From the NCBI GenBank assembly GCA_965225955.1, contig CBDDBX010000037.1, forward strand, positions 1 to 64,000: a DNA stretch of 64,000 bases, given 5' to 3'. The DNA comes from CBDDBX01 sp965225955 (GTDB taxonomy: Bacteria > Acidobacteriota > Aminicenantia > UBA2199). Position numbers and translations under genes: made by a program. Below, piece by piece: positions 32,872 through 41,638 of the stretch. A model generated the notes under the pieces. That model was not told the DNA's origin. It searched no databases and saw nothing but the letters and a program-made list of their open reading frames with translations. Position 1 is the stretch's first letter. Each line of letters starts with the position of its first letter.

Positions 32872-34388
32872 TTAACTGGAGCTATCAGGTTTAAAGTTTG
32901 TCTGAACAATCTGTTCCATTCGGATTAATTCATCGTCTGTTAGGAAGTTGAAAAATGATTTCCGTTTTGAAGCTGATAGTTTTCCTCTGTTTTGTAGACA
33001 GAATTTTATAAAGAGATCTATATAGCGATCCGGTAAGTCCGCGATATCCTGAAGTGATTTTTTGGTTTTATCATAGTTTGTAAGGAAATTGAGTTCATTG
33101 TGGAGCTCTTCCTCAATCGTTAATTTAATGAAATCGTAAAGAGATTCAGCCTGATAAGTAAGATCCATATACTTATACCATTGAGAGGTGTCATTTAATA
33201 CCTCCATTACTCCGAATTCATCAAGAGAGTAATCGGTTACATTGCTGATTGGTTTTGAAAAATGTTCCAGAGATTCGTTGTATTGTGAGTTGTGTTTTAA
33301 CATTGTGGCTGATACAGGGAAAATCAGATTATGGGGTATTAAATTGTATTCAGATAAAATATTGTGGATAAGAAATCTGTGAATTCTACCATTTCCATCT
33401 TCAAAGGGGTGAAGAAAAACAAAACCATAGGAAATTATTGCTGCATGAATGACTGGATGTATTCCACCCGATTTCATTATGTTATGAGACTCTATCAACC
33501 CTTCCATTAGTTGTTTAATATCAGTCGGTTTTGGACAAATGAAATGTATTATTTCTTTTGATACATAACTGTTTCTCCAACATAATTTTGCAGGGTTCTG
33601 TAATTGTCAGCTTTAAATCTGGGGTCAATGATCTGGTTTTGTAGTAGTATAAGATCGTTTTTGTTACAAAAATCCCTATCTTTTGCACTTTTCAGAAGCT
33701 GAGTGAATTTTTCAGATCTTCTAATATCAGGTGATATGTTTTCGATTTCAAAAGATGATTTTGTCTCCTTTCCATAAAGATAGTTAAGTGATCTCTTTAT
33801 TATATCCTGATGGAAAGTGTCAATTATTTCTTTTGATTTCTGATATATATCAATCTTTTCTCTGGATTTCAGATGCTCTGTTTTTCTTATAACAGGGCAG
33901 AAAGAAGATGGGCCGGGGAGGTTGTTTATTATCTTTTGTCTTTTTATACGTGATCCATTTGATATTGTATAATATCTCTTCTCTTCAAGAATCTCTGTAT
34001 AGTTTCCTTTTGTTAAAGGAGGAATATTTAGAATCCTGGCTGTGAGAAATTCATATAAGAACCATATCTTTCTTGTATATTTGCTGGTAGGTTTGCTTTT
34101 TATATATGTTTCCAGTTCAACCGGATTAATTCGGTTAAATATTAGATAAAGAATACTGAGATTGATTCCATCGTATTTAATTGCAAACTCCAGATGATCT
34201 GTATAGTTATCACCAGGCCAGTAAGTATGTGGATATATTTCCTGAGTTTTATGACGACTCTGTATTGAATGGCGGTTTGCAGTATTTGAAATATAGGAGG
34301 TTTTCCAGTTGGGAATTGTTTTGAGGTTTAATTCTTTTATGAGATAAGTGTAGCCAACAGTTTGTAATTCAGAAATATTTATATTCAT
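32872..34388 (-). pseudogene. Fic-family (AMPylase) protein split by one frameshift
   Basis: Two frames form one Fic protein of about 505 residues. The first (34388 down to 33549) has the N-terminal part with the inhibitory motif SSFEIENISP, that is (S/T)xxxE(G/N). It ends QNYVGETVMYQKK at a TAA. One extra A in that A-rich run (near 33550) would restore IIHFICPKPTDIKQL and join the second frame (to 32872). That frame has the catalytic HPFEDGNGRIHR and a C-terminal winged-helix-like tail. GAGG precedes the ATG. Fic enzymes transfer AMP to proteins; the inhibitory helix in the N-terminal part is class II. A phased repeat array occupies its promoter region. Decay and base-call error are both possible. 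Confidence 0.85.
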
Positions 34389-34405
34389 TCTATTTCCTCA
34401 GAAAA

Positions 34406-34515
34406 TTGTTATATTATTTTAAATATAGTTATATTTCGATATAAAGTCAAAAAAATAGTTATTTTTGGATAGTTTTGTTTAAAAATGATTAAAAAAAGAG
34501 GTCTCTTTGGAAAAA
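34406..34515. repeat. 30-bp-phased degenerate repeat array 2, upstream of fic
   Basis: TAGTTATATTTCGA (34426), TAGTTATTTTTGGA (34456) and TGATTAAAAAAAGA (34486) start exactly 30 bases apart, each preceded by an A-rich linker; a further likeness starts at 34406 (TTGTTATATTATTT). The design matches array 1 at 29458-29590. It lies 18 to 127 bases before the Fic start codon, so control of that gene is the simplest explanation. Confidence 0.6.
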
Positions 34516-35234
34516 TGCAGGTGTTTCCTTGTAAATTTATTTAAACACCAATTGGAAGATAGATTTATAAGGATAACGCTGACGCGTTGCCCATCTCACC
34601 TATATTTTCAGTCATTCACTTCGTTTTCTAAAAGGTGACAGCTACGCTGTGCCCATCTCTGCTATTAATCGCTGTTCGCAAGCTCACTGCTCATGCAGAG
34701 ACCTTCAGTGGTGAGAGGTGCTCCAGACGGGTTAGGCATGCCTTAAATATAGTGACAAGCTGTTCTCTCGCAAGCTCATTACTCATGCGGAGAAGGAGGG
34801 GATTCTTCCTGTGTGTTTTTATGACATTCAATAACCCGTTAAACGGGTTTGATATATCAAACCCCTACACGACCATAAGCTTTCCACTTAGTGTGAAATC
34901 GTACAGTTGTTTTTGGTTCCTGCAGAAATTAAAAACAGGCTCCCCCCATACATTCATCCAGGAAATCCGCAGCGTCTCTGAAGGAAGGAAGTAGCGAAGC
35001 GAATGACGACTAATATCAGAGATGGGCGACGCGCCAGCGTCATCATTAACAAAGGACATAGCTCTCCTCCTGGAGGAGGAGTACCCGAAGAATGAGGGGG
35101 AGGAGGTTATTATGACTTTAATTGCCGGTCATAACAGTACAGCTTTTCAGGTTCAGCAGAATTAAAATAAGAAACGTAGGGTCACAACATGCTGTGACCG
35201 TTTGTTTGTTAAGGACAAATCAAAACAGACGAGT
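34516..35234. repeat. Intergenic block of composite repeats (copy B)
   Basis: No gene. Partial copies of the long inverted repeat (CGCAAGCTCACTGCTCATGC type) lie at 34648-34702 and 34762-34800, with a half palindrome GGGTTAGGCATGCCTTAA at 34729-34746. From 34815 to 35210 the composite element of 25430-25790 recurs: palindrome 34845-34864, GGAGGAGGAG block near 35068-35078, and GGTCACAACATGCTGTGACC at 35179-35198. Relative to copy A it carries about 75 extra bases at 34976-35050. Open frames here are incidental. Confidence 0.75.
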
Positions 35235-35301
35235 CTTGACACACATCCCGCCATCTGCTCAAATAAAATCGTAAGAATTATTAATACAAAAGGTTTAAGA
35301 A
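35235..35301. repeat. 67-bp direct repeat, right copy
   Basis: It matches 30746-30812 with one difference (CCCGCC for CCCACC). The match ends at the loop of the hairpin that is complete in the left copy; here the KAP start codon follows at once. In both places an accessory gene begins shortly after the repeat. Confidence 0.8.
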
Positions 35302-38054
35302 TGAGTGAGATGGTTAAGAAGTGTTTGAGTAAGGTTTTCTGGTATCTGTTTATAGCCTATATCTGGACTGTAGCAAATATTTATCTGATAGATGAGTTTA
35401 AGCTAAAGAGTAAATATTTGAAATTCTTTAAATGGTTGAATGAGGACGGATTATTGCAGATGCCGAACTGGTGGATAATAGTCATCCCTTTGAGTTTGGT
35501 AGTTCTTGGTCTGGTGTCTAAAACTACCTGGCAAAGATTTAAGCTTTGGGGTGATAGAGTAAATAGGGGGCTCTTTCTTGCTTTTTGTTTTAGTGTATCT
35601 CATTACATAGCTTTATTTCCATATATTGATGAATCTTATATTAGCAATCTTTTTCTGGTTATAGCCTACTCTTTTTATGGATTGTTTATTGTTTCTGTAC
35701 AACGTGAAACAAATCGCAGGATTGAAGAAGAAAGGAATAAAAAGGATGATCAATTTACATCAAAAGATTTGTTTGAAAGAGAATTGCTTGCTGAAGATAT
35801 TTCAAGAGATATTTGTAACTATGCTAAAGAAAAGTTTTTAAATGTTGCAATATACGGTGATTGGGGATCAGGCAAAACGTTTCTCATGAGAATGTTAAAA
35901 GAAAAGTTTGATAAAAAAAAGATAAATACGGTTTGGTTTGATCCATGGAGATATACGGATTTTAATAAGATGAAAAGAGATCTTATTGTTGAAATAGCTA
36001 AATCATTAAATGGAGATAATCTTAGTTTTATAAAATTTTCAATCTTCATTGCAGAAAAGCTACCATTTCTAAAGTGGGTAGTAGATCTGATTTCAGTTAA
36101 GTCAGTCATTGCAGGTGATTTTGTTTCATTGCTACTTAATAACTCTACTGATACAGATCAGCTTAAAAAACGTATTGGTAAGCATTTACAAAAATTGAGT
36201 AAAACTGATTGTGTTTGCAGCGCTAACGGTAATGATAGGAATAGAAGAAATAACGGGAATTTTTCGCTGATAGTTTTCATAGATGATTTAGATAGAAGTA
36301 AACCGGAAATAGTGTATCAATTCTTTGCAGAACTTAACCAACTTCTTGATATAGAAGGATGCTGTTTCATTGCAGGGGTTGATAAGAATAAGGTTAAGTG
36401 TATTTTAAAGAATAAAGGTTTTGTTGATGGAGAGAAATTTTTAGTTAAATTGTTTCCGCTGAAACATGCCCTTGGGATAGTGGATAAGTCAGATGAAAAA
36501 ATAAAACTTATTGAATCAGTTATAAACAATAGAAGTAATAATGAAATTCTGGAAAAGTTGAAAGAATTAGATATGAATCTATTTGATGATAATTTAAGAG
36601 ATTTAAAACAGTTTTTTGAAATTTTTGAAATAAAATTAAAAGGCTTGCTTTCCAGGTGGCAAATTAATGAATTGTCATGGGAGAATGTTCTGCTTGGGTT
36701 TTGGATAAAATTTCATTTTCCAGAACATGTCAGATTCATAAACCTTAATAGATCTAAAATTGAGGATTTAGTGAAAAGTGGTTTCTCTGGGAGAAGACTT
36801 GAAGAAGCATGGAGCAGAGATATGGGAGAAGAGCATAAAGAGGACTTATTAGAAAAAAATAGAGAAGATGATGAAAAAATAGCTGAAGAACTAAAAAAAT
36901 TCTTTTCTGATAGGTCCGGTAAATTAAAAAACATCATTAGATATATGAGTAACAGTATGTATGCTACTTTTAATCATCCAGAATTAAGAGTCTTTAATAA
37001 GTTGTCAATTGTACTTTTGGTAAATTTTTTTGAAGAAGAAAAAAGATTCTATGAAATGAAAAACATGGTTGATAAAATAAAAATGGGAGATATTAGAAAA
37101 GATGAAATGGTAGATGAGGTAATTCTTTTTATAAAGAATATTGCATTAGAATCTCATCAAAAAGATTTTCTTAAGTACATAATTTATCATAGACGAGATA
37201 TGTACCAAATTGCAGATACCGAATTAAGCAATAATAAAAAGCAAGAACGACTTTACTCTAATGAAAACAATAACGTACTCTATTTGGTATCTCAAATTTC
37301 GCATGTTGTTGAGCAGGTCACATATTTCGATAAAGAAGTTTATGAATATTGTTATGGTATTTTGACGGCATATATTGATCATGTTGGTGAACATGGGACT
37401 CTTGCTATATATAAAGAACACGTTGATGAGAATAAAAAATTATTAATTACTTTTACAGAGCAATTTTCTAAAAGGTCAGATAGAGAGCTTATATGGCTAG
37501 TAGATTTCTTAACGAAGCAATTAGATAAATTGAAATTAAGAAGAGGTGAACCTCGATTTAATGCGGAACTTTACATAGGTTTTATAATGAATTTAAAAAA
37601 GCTTACCGAAGAGTCTTTATTTGTGTTTATTAAAGACAAGCTTTTCCTTAATAAAGATGGATTCATAGGTGGAACAATCTTTCAATATGAAGTGATTGTA
37701 CAAAGCTATGTTTTAATGTTTAATAATAAAGAGTTCTATATTAATTCTGATTTCTTAAGTGGAGTGCTTAAAGAGATTATAGCGAATAAAGCAGAACTAA
37801 AAGATAATATATTTGAATATTTTTATGCTCTGTTTTATAAACTCAGCGAAAGAAACGATGGATACAAAGAGGATTTTATTAAGAACGTGTATCGGGTTTT
37901 CTGGAAAGATCTATGGATTATGCTATGGGGATCTGACTTGAACTATGATATAAAAGAATTTAATTCTTTACGGGACTATATAAAGGAACTGAAGGCTACT
38001 CAGAAGATACCACATGATATTTTCCCTGAACCAGATGAAAATCAGAATCTTTGA
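35301..38054 (+). CDS. KAP-family P-loop NTPase with membrane helices
   Basis: A protein of 917 residues. About four membrane helices occupy residues 10-145 (for example FWYLFIAYIWTVANIYLI and WWIIVIPLSLVVLGLV). A KAP NTPase domain follows: Walker A GDWGSGKT (near 184), the family's WFDPWRY, and Walker B LIVFIDDLDR with PEIVYQFF after it. The long C-terminal part (about 450-917) is helical and charged, without known motifs. KAP NTPases include the phage-exclusion protein PifA, so a defence role is plausible but unproven. Base composition is clearly more AT-rich than the neighbours, which suggests transfer. The ribosome site is poor; an in-frame ATG at 35310 after GAGTGAG is an alternative start. 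Confidence 0.85.
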   Translation: MSEMVKKCLSKVFWYLFIAYIWTVANIYLIDEFKLKSKYLKFFKWLNEDGLLQMPNWWIIVIPLSLVVLGLVSKTTWQRFKLWGDRVNRGLFLAFCFSVSHYIALFPYIDESYISNLFLVIAYSFYGLFIVSVQRETNRRIEEERNKKDDQFTSKDLFERELLAEDISRDICNYAKEKFLNVAIYGDWGSGKTFLMRMLKEKFDKKKINTVWFDPWRYTDFNKMKRDLIVEIAKSLNGDNLSFIKFSIFIAEKLPFLKWVVDLISVKSVIAGDFVSLLLNNSTDTDQLKKRIGKHLQKLSKTDCVCSANGNDRNRRNNGNFSLIVFIDDLDRSKPEIVYQFFAELNQLLDIEGCCFIAGVDKNKVKCILKNKGFVDGEKFLVKLFPLKHALGIVDKSDEKIKLIESVINNRSNNEILEKLKELDMNLFDDNLRDLKQFFEIFEIKLKGLLSRWQINELSWENVLLGFWIKFHFPEHVRFINLNRSKIEDLVKSGFSGRRLEEAWSRDMGEEHKEDLLEKNREDDEKIAEELKKFFSDRSGKLKNIIRYMSNSMYATFNHPELRVFNKLSIVLLVNFFEEEKRFYEMKNMVDKIKMGDIRKDEMVDEVILFIKNIALESHQKDFLKYIIYHRRDMYQIADTELSNNKKQERLYSNENNNVLYLVSQISHVVEQVTYFDKEVYEYCYGILTAYIDHVGEHGTLAIYKEHVDENKKLLITFTEQFSKRSDRELIWLVDFLTKQLDKLKLRRGEPRFNAELYIGFIMNLKKLTEESLFVFIKDKLFLNKDGFIGGTIFQYEVIVQSYVLMFNNKEFYINSDFLSGVLKEIIANKAELKDNIFEYFYALFYKLSERNDGYKEDFIKNVYRVFWKDLWIMLWGSDLNYDIKEFNSLRDYIKELKATQKIPHDIFPEPDENQNL

Positions 38055-38095
38055 ATAAGGGATTGCTAATTATTGCAGCGGATTTTGAGAAGTTA

Positions 38096-38527
38096 TTATA
38101 TATAGTTTGTTATATAGTTTGCTAGTAAACTTGCAAAAAATCCTAATATAAACCCGATAATAATACTCCGTATGCGTGATTTTTTTGTAGCTTGAGATAT
38201 AACACGCATTAAAGATTCCGAAGATATTTTAAGAAGAGTTTCATTAGTGTCTTTATCTTTTTTTAATTCATCAACTTGCGATTTCAAATTTTTTAAAGAC
38301 AACAAGTTTTTGTTGGATTCAATCTCTAGTTCTTTAACGGCATCTGCTGCATCAATCAAATCCATTCTGATGTTTTCTAGCTTCTTAATACGTTTATCTA
38401 GTTGCTCTTTATTGGTCAGATTTTGCAAATCTATTTCGTAAGTGAGACCAAGTAAACCAATTCTGAGTTTTGATCTTTTGATGTGTGATTTTAGTATATC
38501 CAGTTGATTTAAAAGTATAGTTTTCAA
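38096..38527 (-). CDS. Small coiled-coil protein with C-terminal membrane helix
   Basis: A protein of 143 residues: a helical, charged body with heptad-like pattern (about 25-105) and a C-terminal helix (IRSIIIGFILGFFASLLANYI). The start is TTG with GGAGAAGAG upstream. It is AT-rich like the KAP gene it converges with (41 bases between the stops), so both may have come together. Function unknown; a role with the KAP protein is only a guess. The 123 bases upstream of it to the next gene hold a GTCAAGGTGGGGGAAT motif (38587-38602 region) that recurs at 40827-40842. Confidence 0.6.
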   Translation of the reverse strand: MKTILLNQLDILKSHIKRSKLRIGLLGLTYEIDLQNLTNKEQLDKRIKKLENIRMDLIDAADAVKELEIESNKNLLSLKNLKSQVDELKKDKDTNETLLKISSESLMRVISQATKKSRIRSIIIGFILGFFASLLANYITNYI

Positions 38528-38650
38528 TTCTCTTCTCCATTAATTTTATATAAACCTCTTTCATTTCATCAGATGGTAATGTTGTTGTCAAGGTGGGGGA
38601 ATCGGTACAGAGATGTATGGGGTTGGGTGTTCTTTCAGAGTAGACGCTTT

Positions 38651-38905
38651 TTAGAAATTAGGGCGTCTGGCGCAGGGAATATTAAAACAAATTATCACGT
38701 TATTCTTTTTATACTGGCACTCTATCCTGTAACCTGTGTACCATCCATTTTCGTATCCGCACTGAATCTGTACCGGAGCTGAACGGAAAAAAGGCCATGA
38801 GCCTCCCTTACCAATCTCGTCGCCGGGGTTATGATCAGTATTTGCAAGAACTAAGAGCCCGCTTGCTAAAATTAATGACAAAACAGCCAGAGAAAGTTTT
38901 CTCAT
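38651..38905 (-). CDS. Small secreted cysteine-containing peptide (4 Cys)
   Basis: A protein of 84 residues with a signal peptide (RKLSLAVLSLILASGLLVLA) and a mature part of about 63 residues with four cysteines (IQCGY, IECQY, IICFN, IPCARR). AAGGAGG precedes the ATG, which overlaps the stop of the thioredoxin-like gene (ATGA). It takes the same last place as the 8-Cys peptide in the first cassette, yet shows no obvious sequence likeness to it. Function unknown. Confidence 0.7.
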   Translation of the reverse strand: MRKLSLAVLSLILASGLLVLANTDHNPGDEIGKGGSWPFFRSAPVQIQCGYENGWYTGYRIECQYKKNNVIICFNIPCARRPNF

Positions 38906-39507
38906 TTTACCTCCTTAATTATTAAAAAATATTGTGAACAGAATTGGAAAAATGTATCTGCAAACATCTCTGTACCTGGAGTCGGGAGCAGAACAGAAAT
39001 AATTCTGTTATTATCCTGTAAAAACATAATTGATGGATGTGTGATACTGTTCAATTTAAAAAAACTATCATTCTGAGGGTAGAATATCGGAGCTTTAATA
39101 TTAAAATTTTTGCGGAATAGTTCTATCTGTGAGGTATTTTGAGTATCTATTATTATGGCACATGAAGTGGATGTATCTGAGGCGTATAGCCTGTTTATGA
39201 ATGAGAGTTCTTTCTTAATGCATAAGTCACAGGAACTATTTTTAAAAGCAAATATTAATCTGTAATTTTCAATGCTATGATTACCTGAATCACTTATTAA
39301 TGGGGGATATGAAATACCATGAAGAAGATAGTCGAATTCCTGAGTTCTAATTGATCTGTAATATTGTTGTATAGAGTGGTGCGTTTTATTAAGACTGGTT
39401 AACTTTTTTTGAAGAGTGTTTCTGTCGGAATAGATTTTCAGAAAAGCAGAAACTACGAGTATTATTGCTGCTGAATATATGATTAGTAGACCTCTATTTA
39501 TCTTCAT
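38902..39507 (-). CDS. Membrane-anchored thioredoxin-like protein
   Basis: A protein of 201 residues with an N-terminal anchor (GLLIIYSAAIILVVSAFLKIY) and a thioredoxin-like extracytoplasmic domain: YRLIFAFKNSSCDLCIKKEL carries the CxxC pair (CDLC, near residues 92-95), followed by a late HPSIMFLQDNNRIISV strand. The place of CxxC after a hydrophobic strand fits the fold. AAGGAG precedes the ATG, which overlaps the propeller stop by four bases. It is the counterpart of the protein at 30896-31447. Confidence 0.72.
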   Translation of the reverse strand: MKINRGLLIIYSAAIILVVSAFLKIYSDRNTLQKKLTSLNKTHHSIQQYYRSIRTQEFDYLLHGISYPPLISDSGNHSIENYRLIFAFKNSSCDLCIKKELSFINRLYASDTSTSCAIIIDTQNTSQIELFRKNFNIKAPIFYPQNDSFFKLNSITHPSIMFLQDNNRIISVLLPTPGTEMFADTFFQFCSQYFLIIKEVK

Positions 39508-40661
39508 AAAATCTCCTTTTTGAAGGTGTAGAGTATTATGAGGGGATTATCGCCGGGTTTGAGTTCTATATTGGATAATCTGGGGTATCTGTTTTTTAGT
39601 TTATCAAAATTACTATTATAGGCTACTGCTCCTATGAAGCCTTCTGAACAGGAACCAAAATGGGGGTTAAAGTGGATTGTACTACTGGCAGATGTGAAGC
39701 CTGATTTTGGGAAAAGAATAGCCTTTCTGGTTTTATAGTTTAATAACCAAAGGTTGAAAATTCTCTTCTCCAGCAGATATTCTGTTGCTATCAGGTAGTC
39801 ACCTGAAGTTATAAGCCATGCAAATTTGTGGAGATGAAAGTTTATCTTATTTATATCATTAAGTTCCAGATTATCTTTCTTCATTAATTCTGTAACAACT
39901 TCTGATTTATGGGGGAGTAGAAGTTTCACTAGTTTCTGGCTCCCTGTGTCATAAATCGAGATAGATTGCTCAATAGGTGTCAGGTAGAAAACTTTGTCTT
40001 TAGTATTGGCAAAGAAGTTGTGAGGAAGAGAGTAGTATTTGCATGCGGAGCCATCGAACTGATCAAATCCACCAGTTATATTAAAATCCCTGTCCATTAT
40101 AAGTATTCTCTTTTTCAAGCTTACTGAATGGTTATCAAAATCTGCTATATATAGAAAAAGATTGTTCTCAACTGAACAGATATCTCTTATCTGCATATCT
40201 GTTCTTACTTCTTTAACAAGGTTTCCTTCTGCTGAGAACTGCATGATCTTACGCTGACTCAGAATAACTAATTCCCCATTTGAAAGAGAGCAGATACTGG
40301 TTATATCCTGATATTCACCAGGCCCCTGGCCCGGAGTGCCAAAAGATTTTATAAACTTACCATTTTTGTCGAATTTAAAAACTTTCCTGGATTTCTGCCT
40401 GTCACAAATAAAATATTCCCCTTCAGCAGTACGAATTACTTTGTGTATTATTCCGATTGCTGAATTATCTGATAACTCAGGTTTTATAACTTCTTTTATA
40501 GTGAGGTTATCCATAAAGTGTCCCATCTTTTTTTTTGTGAATTTAATGGAATTGTATTCAAGTTCTGTGTAGCCCTTATTTTCATCACTGCTGCAGTTAA
40601 TCAGCATAAATGCAATGATAATAATTGCAATATAGCTGACGGTGTTTAATCTACCCAACAT
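39504..40661 (-). CDS. 6-bladed beta-propeller lipoprotein
   Basis: A lipoprotein of about 385 residues. SYIAIIIIAFMLINCSS gives a lipobox (MLINC), then repeated four-strand units such as GKFIKSFGTPGQGPGEYQDITSICSLSNGELVIL, given here as the diagnostic GQGPGEY motif. Such NHL-like propellers are plentiful in Acidobacteriota and Bacteroidota and usually unstudied. AGAGG suits the ATG at 40661 better than that at 40667. It is the first gene of the second propeller/thioredoxin/peptide cassette. A 34-base piece of its 3' end is repeated at 41469-41502. Confidence 0.82.
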   Translation of the reverse strand: MLGRLNTVSYIAIIIIAFMLINCSSDENKGYTELEYNSIKFTKKKMGHFMDNLTIKEVIKPELSDNSAIGIIHKVIRTAEGEYFICDRQKSRKVFKFDKNGKFIKSFGTPGQGPGEYQDITSICSLSNGELVILSQRKIMQFSAEGNLVKEVRTDMQIRDICSVENNLFLYIADFDNHSVSLKKRILIMDRDFNITGGFDQFDGSACKYYSLPHNFFANTKDKVFYLTPIEQSISIYDTGSQKLVKLLLPHKSEVVTELMKKDNLELNDINKINFHLHKFAWLITSGDYLIATEYLLEKRIFNLWLLNYKTRKAILFPKSGFTSASSTIHFNPHFGSCSEGFIGAVAYNSNFDKLKNRYPRLSNIELKPGDNPLIILYTFKKEIL

Positions 40662-40667
40662 TCTCAT

Positions 40668-41468
40668 ATCCTCTTTATTTAAATTGCGTTGGTTACCCTC
40701 TATATTGAGTAGAATCAGGTAGAAAAATCACCTTCTGATATTCTGCCGGAACTTAATATAGCTTTTTACCAACTGTTTATGTTTAACTAATAACCCATTG
40801 AATTTATACTTAATGTGAAGTTAATAGTCAAGGTGGGGGAATATTCAAATAGACGCAAGGATGCGTCTCTACTACTGTTTGTTTTTTATGATTCCTGCTG
40901 GTTAATGAAAATTGTGTTTTTATGATGTTTAATAATTCGTTTAACGGGTTAGACATGCCTAACCCCTACACGACCATAAGCTTTCCACTTAGTGTAAAAT
41001 TGTACAGCTGTTTTTGGTTCCTCAAAAATTAATAACAGGATTGGCCCCTTCTATGAATGAAGATGCTTCTGTCTTTTTAGCTGCGATGTTCGGGAGGGTG
41101 TTATCTTAAGGCTTGTTGGACTTTCTAATACCACCCCGTCAGCTGCACAACTTTTCCGGGAAAAGGTTGTTTGCTGCCCCCCCTCCTTTTATGAATAAGG
41201 TGAAAAGCTAACGCTTTCTCCCATCTCCGCAATTAATCGCTGCTCGCAAGCTCACTGCTCATGCGGAGAAGGAGGGGATTTCTGTTTGTCTTATAGTAAA
41301 TTTGTGTGACTTGTGTGATCTGTATTGTTTCCATTCGCGTTTATTAGCGTTCCTGTCAGGGCGTAGCCGAAGGCAAAGGCTGATTATTAGCGTGAATTCG
41401 CGTTCTGATGATTAGTATTGCTGGTTAAACTGGCGTTTTGTTGTTTGCGGGAGCTTAGATTAGAACTT
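40668..41468. repeat. Intergenic repeat block with long inverted repeat, right arm
   Basis: No gene in about 800 bases. It contains GTCAAGGTGGGGGAAT (about 40827-40842), the AGACGCA/TGCGTCT hairpin (40851-40869) followed by CTCTAC, part of the composite element (40883-41040) with GGGTTAGACATGCCTAACCC at 40946-40965, a ACTTTCTAATACCACCCCGT patch near 41130-41150, and the 108-base inverted-repeat arm at 41180-41287 (reverse complement of 29693-29800). TTAGCGT-type degenerate repeats fill 41330-41400. Confidence 0.8.
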
Positions 41469-41502
41469 CCTTTTTGAAGGTGTAGAGTATTATGAGGGGA
41501 TT
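41469..41502 (-). pseudogene. 34-base remnant of a propeller gene 3' end
   Basis: The 34 bases are identical to 39515-39548, where they encode the last residues NPLIILYTFKKE of the propeller lipoprotein. Here no frame continues on either side. It is probably the scar of a lost or recombined second propeller gene. Confidence 0.6.
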
Positions 41503-41638
41503 GGATTGTGAAGTAGTTTTGCTTTTGACTTTTTGTTTTTATGATAATAGAATAAAAAATAGTGTTAAAACGAATTTAAGTTTAGATTTTAAACTATTTG
41601 GGGGAAAGTTTTGAGGGGAACTTTCTTTGGTGGGTAAA

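Noticed and set aside
34635..34994. Protein-coding gene of 119 residues (+ strand)
   Set aside because: It lies wholly within intergenic repeats with copies elsewhere that do not keep the frame, and no ribosome site is present.
38409..38591. Gene of 60 residues (minus strand) overlapping the coiled-coil protein
   Set aside because: It is mostly the upstream and out-of-frame part of the better supported gene at 38096-38527, which has the ribosome site.
40930..40980. Integron attC site
   Set aside because: GTTAGAC and GCCTAAC fit the attC core consensus, but they face the wrong way, are part of one short palindrome (GGGTTAGACATGCCTAACCC), and there is no integrase or cassette series.
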